A stretch of DNA of 7,300 nucleotides, from NCBI GenBank assembly GCA_019683625.1, contig JADGHY010000107.1, forward strand, positions 1 to 7,300, read 5' to 3'. The notes beneath the pieces were generated by a model that saw nothing but the letters and a program-made list of their open reading frames with translations, ran no database searches and was not told the DNA's origin. The position numbers and the translations under genes were made by a program. The first letter of the stretch is position 1. Every line of letters begins with the position of its first letter. The stretch comes from Thermoflavifilum sp. (GTDB lineage: Bacteria; Bacteroidota; Bacteroidia; Chitinophagales; Chitinophagaceae). Positions 7,249 through 7,300 of the stretch are shown piece by piece.

Positions 7249-7254
7249 TACATA
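7224..7254 (-). promoter_or_regulatory. Inverted-repeat operator candidate over the padR promoter
   Basis: TATGTATT (7224-7231) and AATACATA (7247-7254) are exact reverse complements with a 15-base spacer. The arms contain ATGT and ACAT, half-sites reported for several PadR proteins. An extra AATAC at 7237-7241 lies exactly 10 bases from both GTATT (7227-7231) and AATAC (7247-7251). The repeat overlaps both the -33 and -7 elements, so a bound dimer would block polymerase. Autorepression is the inference. Confidence 0.5.
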
Positions 7255-7281
7255 CTACCTTGTTAATAAAAATTTTTATAA

Positions 7282-7300
7282 ATGGCAGATATATCGGATG
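7282..7300 (+). CDS. Possible start of a divergent gene (six codons)
   Basis: An ATG at 7282 opens MADISD and runs off the window. It is preceded by an A/T-rich stretch with no coding character, as expected for a start region in this phylum. A weak promoter-like pair, TTG at 7234-7236 and TACCTTGT at 7256-7263 (19-base spacing), would overlap the padR operator region and put both directions under the same control. Too short to name; it may not be a gene. Confidence 0.3.

Overview
The window reads as a chromosomal segment of a moderate-GC member of the Bacteroidota. The evidence is threefold. Several start regions carry the phylum's promoter pattern (a TTG at about -33 and TAnnTTTG at about -7) and lack a Shine-Dalgarno sequence. 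A PadR regulator is paired with a long multi-domain PspC membrane protein. The RecQ carries a C-terminal extension after the HRDC domain. A Chitinophaga-like lineage is my guess, but the sequence does not prove it.

Layout, left to right. Positions 1-210 (+) hold the C-terminal end of a protein with a Trm112-like tail. It converges on a tRNA-Phe(GAA) gene at 277-349 (-). Everything else that is clearly coding lies on the minus strand, in transcription order: padR-type regulator (7189-6857), PspC-domain membrane protein (6824-5136), FeoB ferrous iron transporter (5048-2928), RecQ helicase (2764-461), then the tRNA. At the right edge a six-codon fragment (7282-7300, +) may begin a divergent gene.

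The PadR and PspC genes are 32 bases apart and form an evident two-gene unit. Their promoter is overlaid by a perfect 8-bp inverted repeat running from the -33 to the -7 element, which suggests autoregulation. feoB and recQ have larger upstream gaps (87 and 163 bases) with candidate promoters of their own, and tRNA-Phe has a well-matched promoter just inside the recQ-tRNA gap. No feoA is visible beside feoB.

Most of the window is ordinary core genome. I see no CRISPR array, insertion sequence, phage or defence module. The two observations I rate highest are an A9 tract in the PspC gene at a domain boundary, where both alternative frames stop within a few codons, and the operator-like repeat on the padR promoter.
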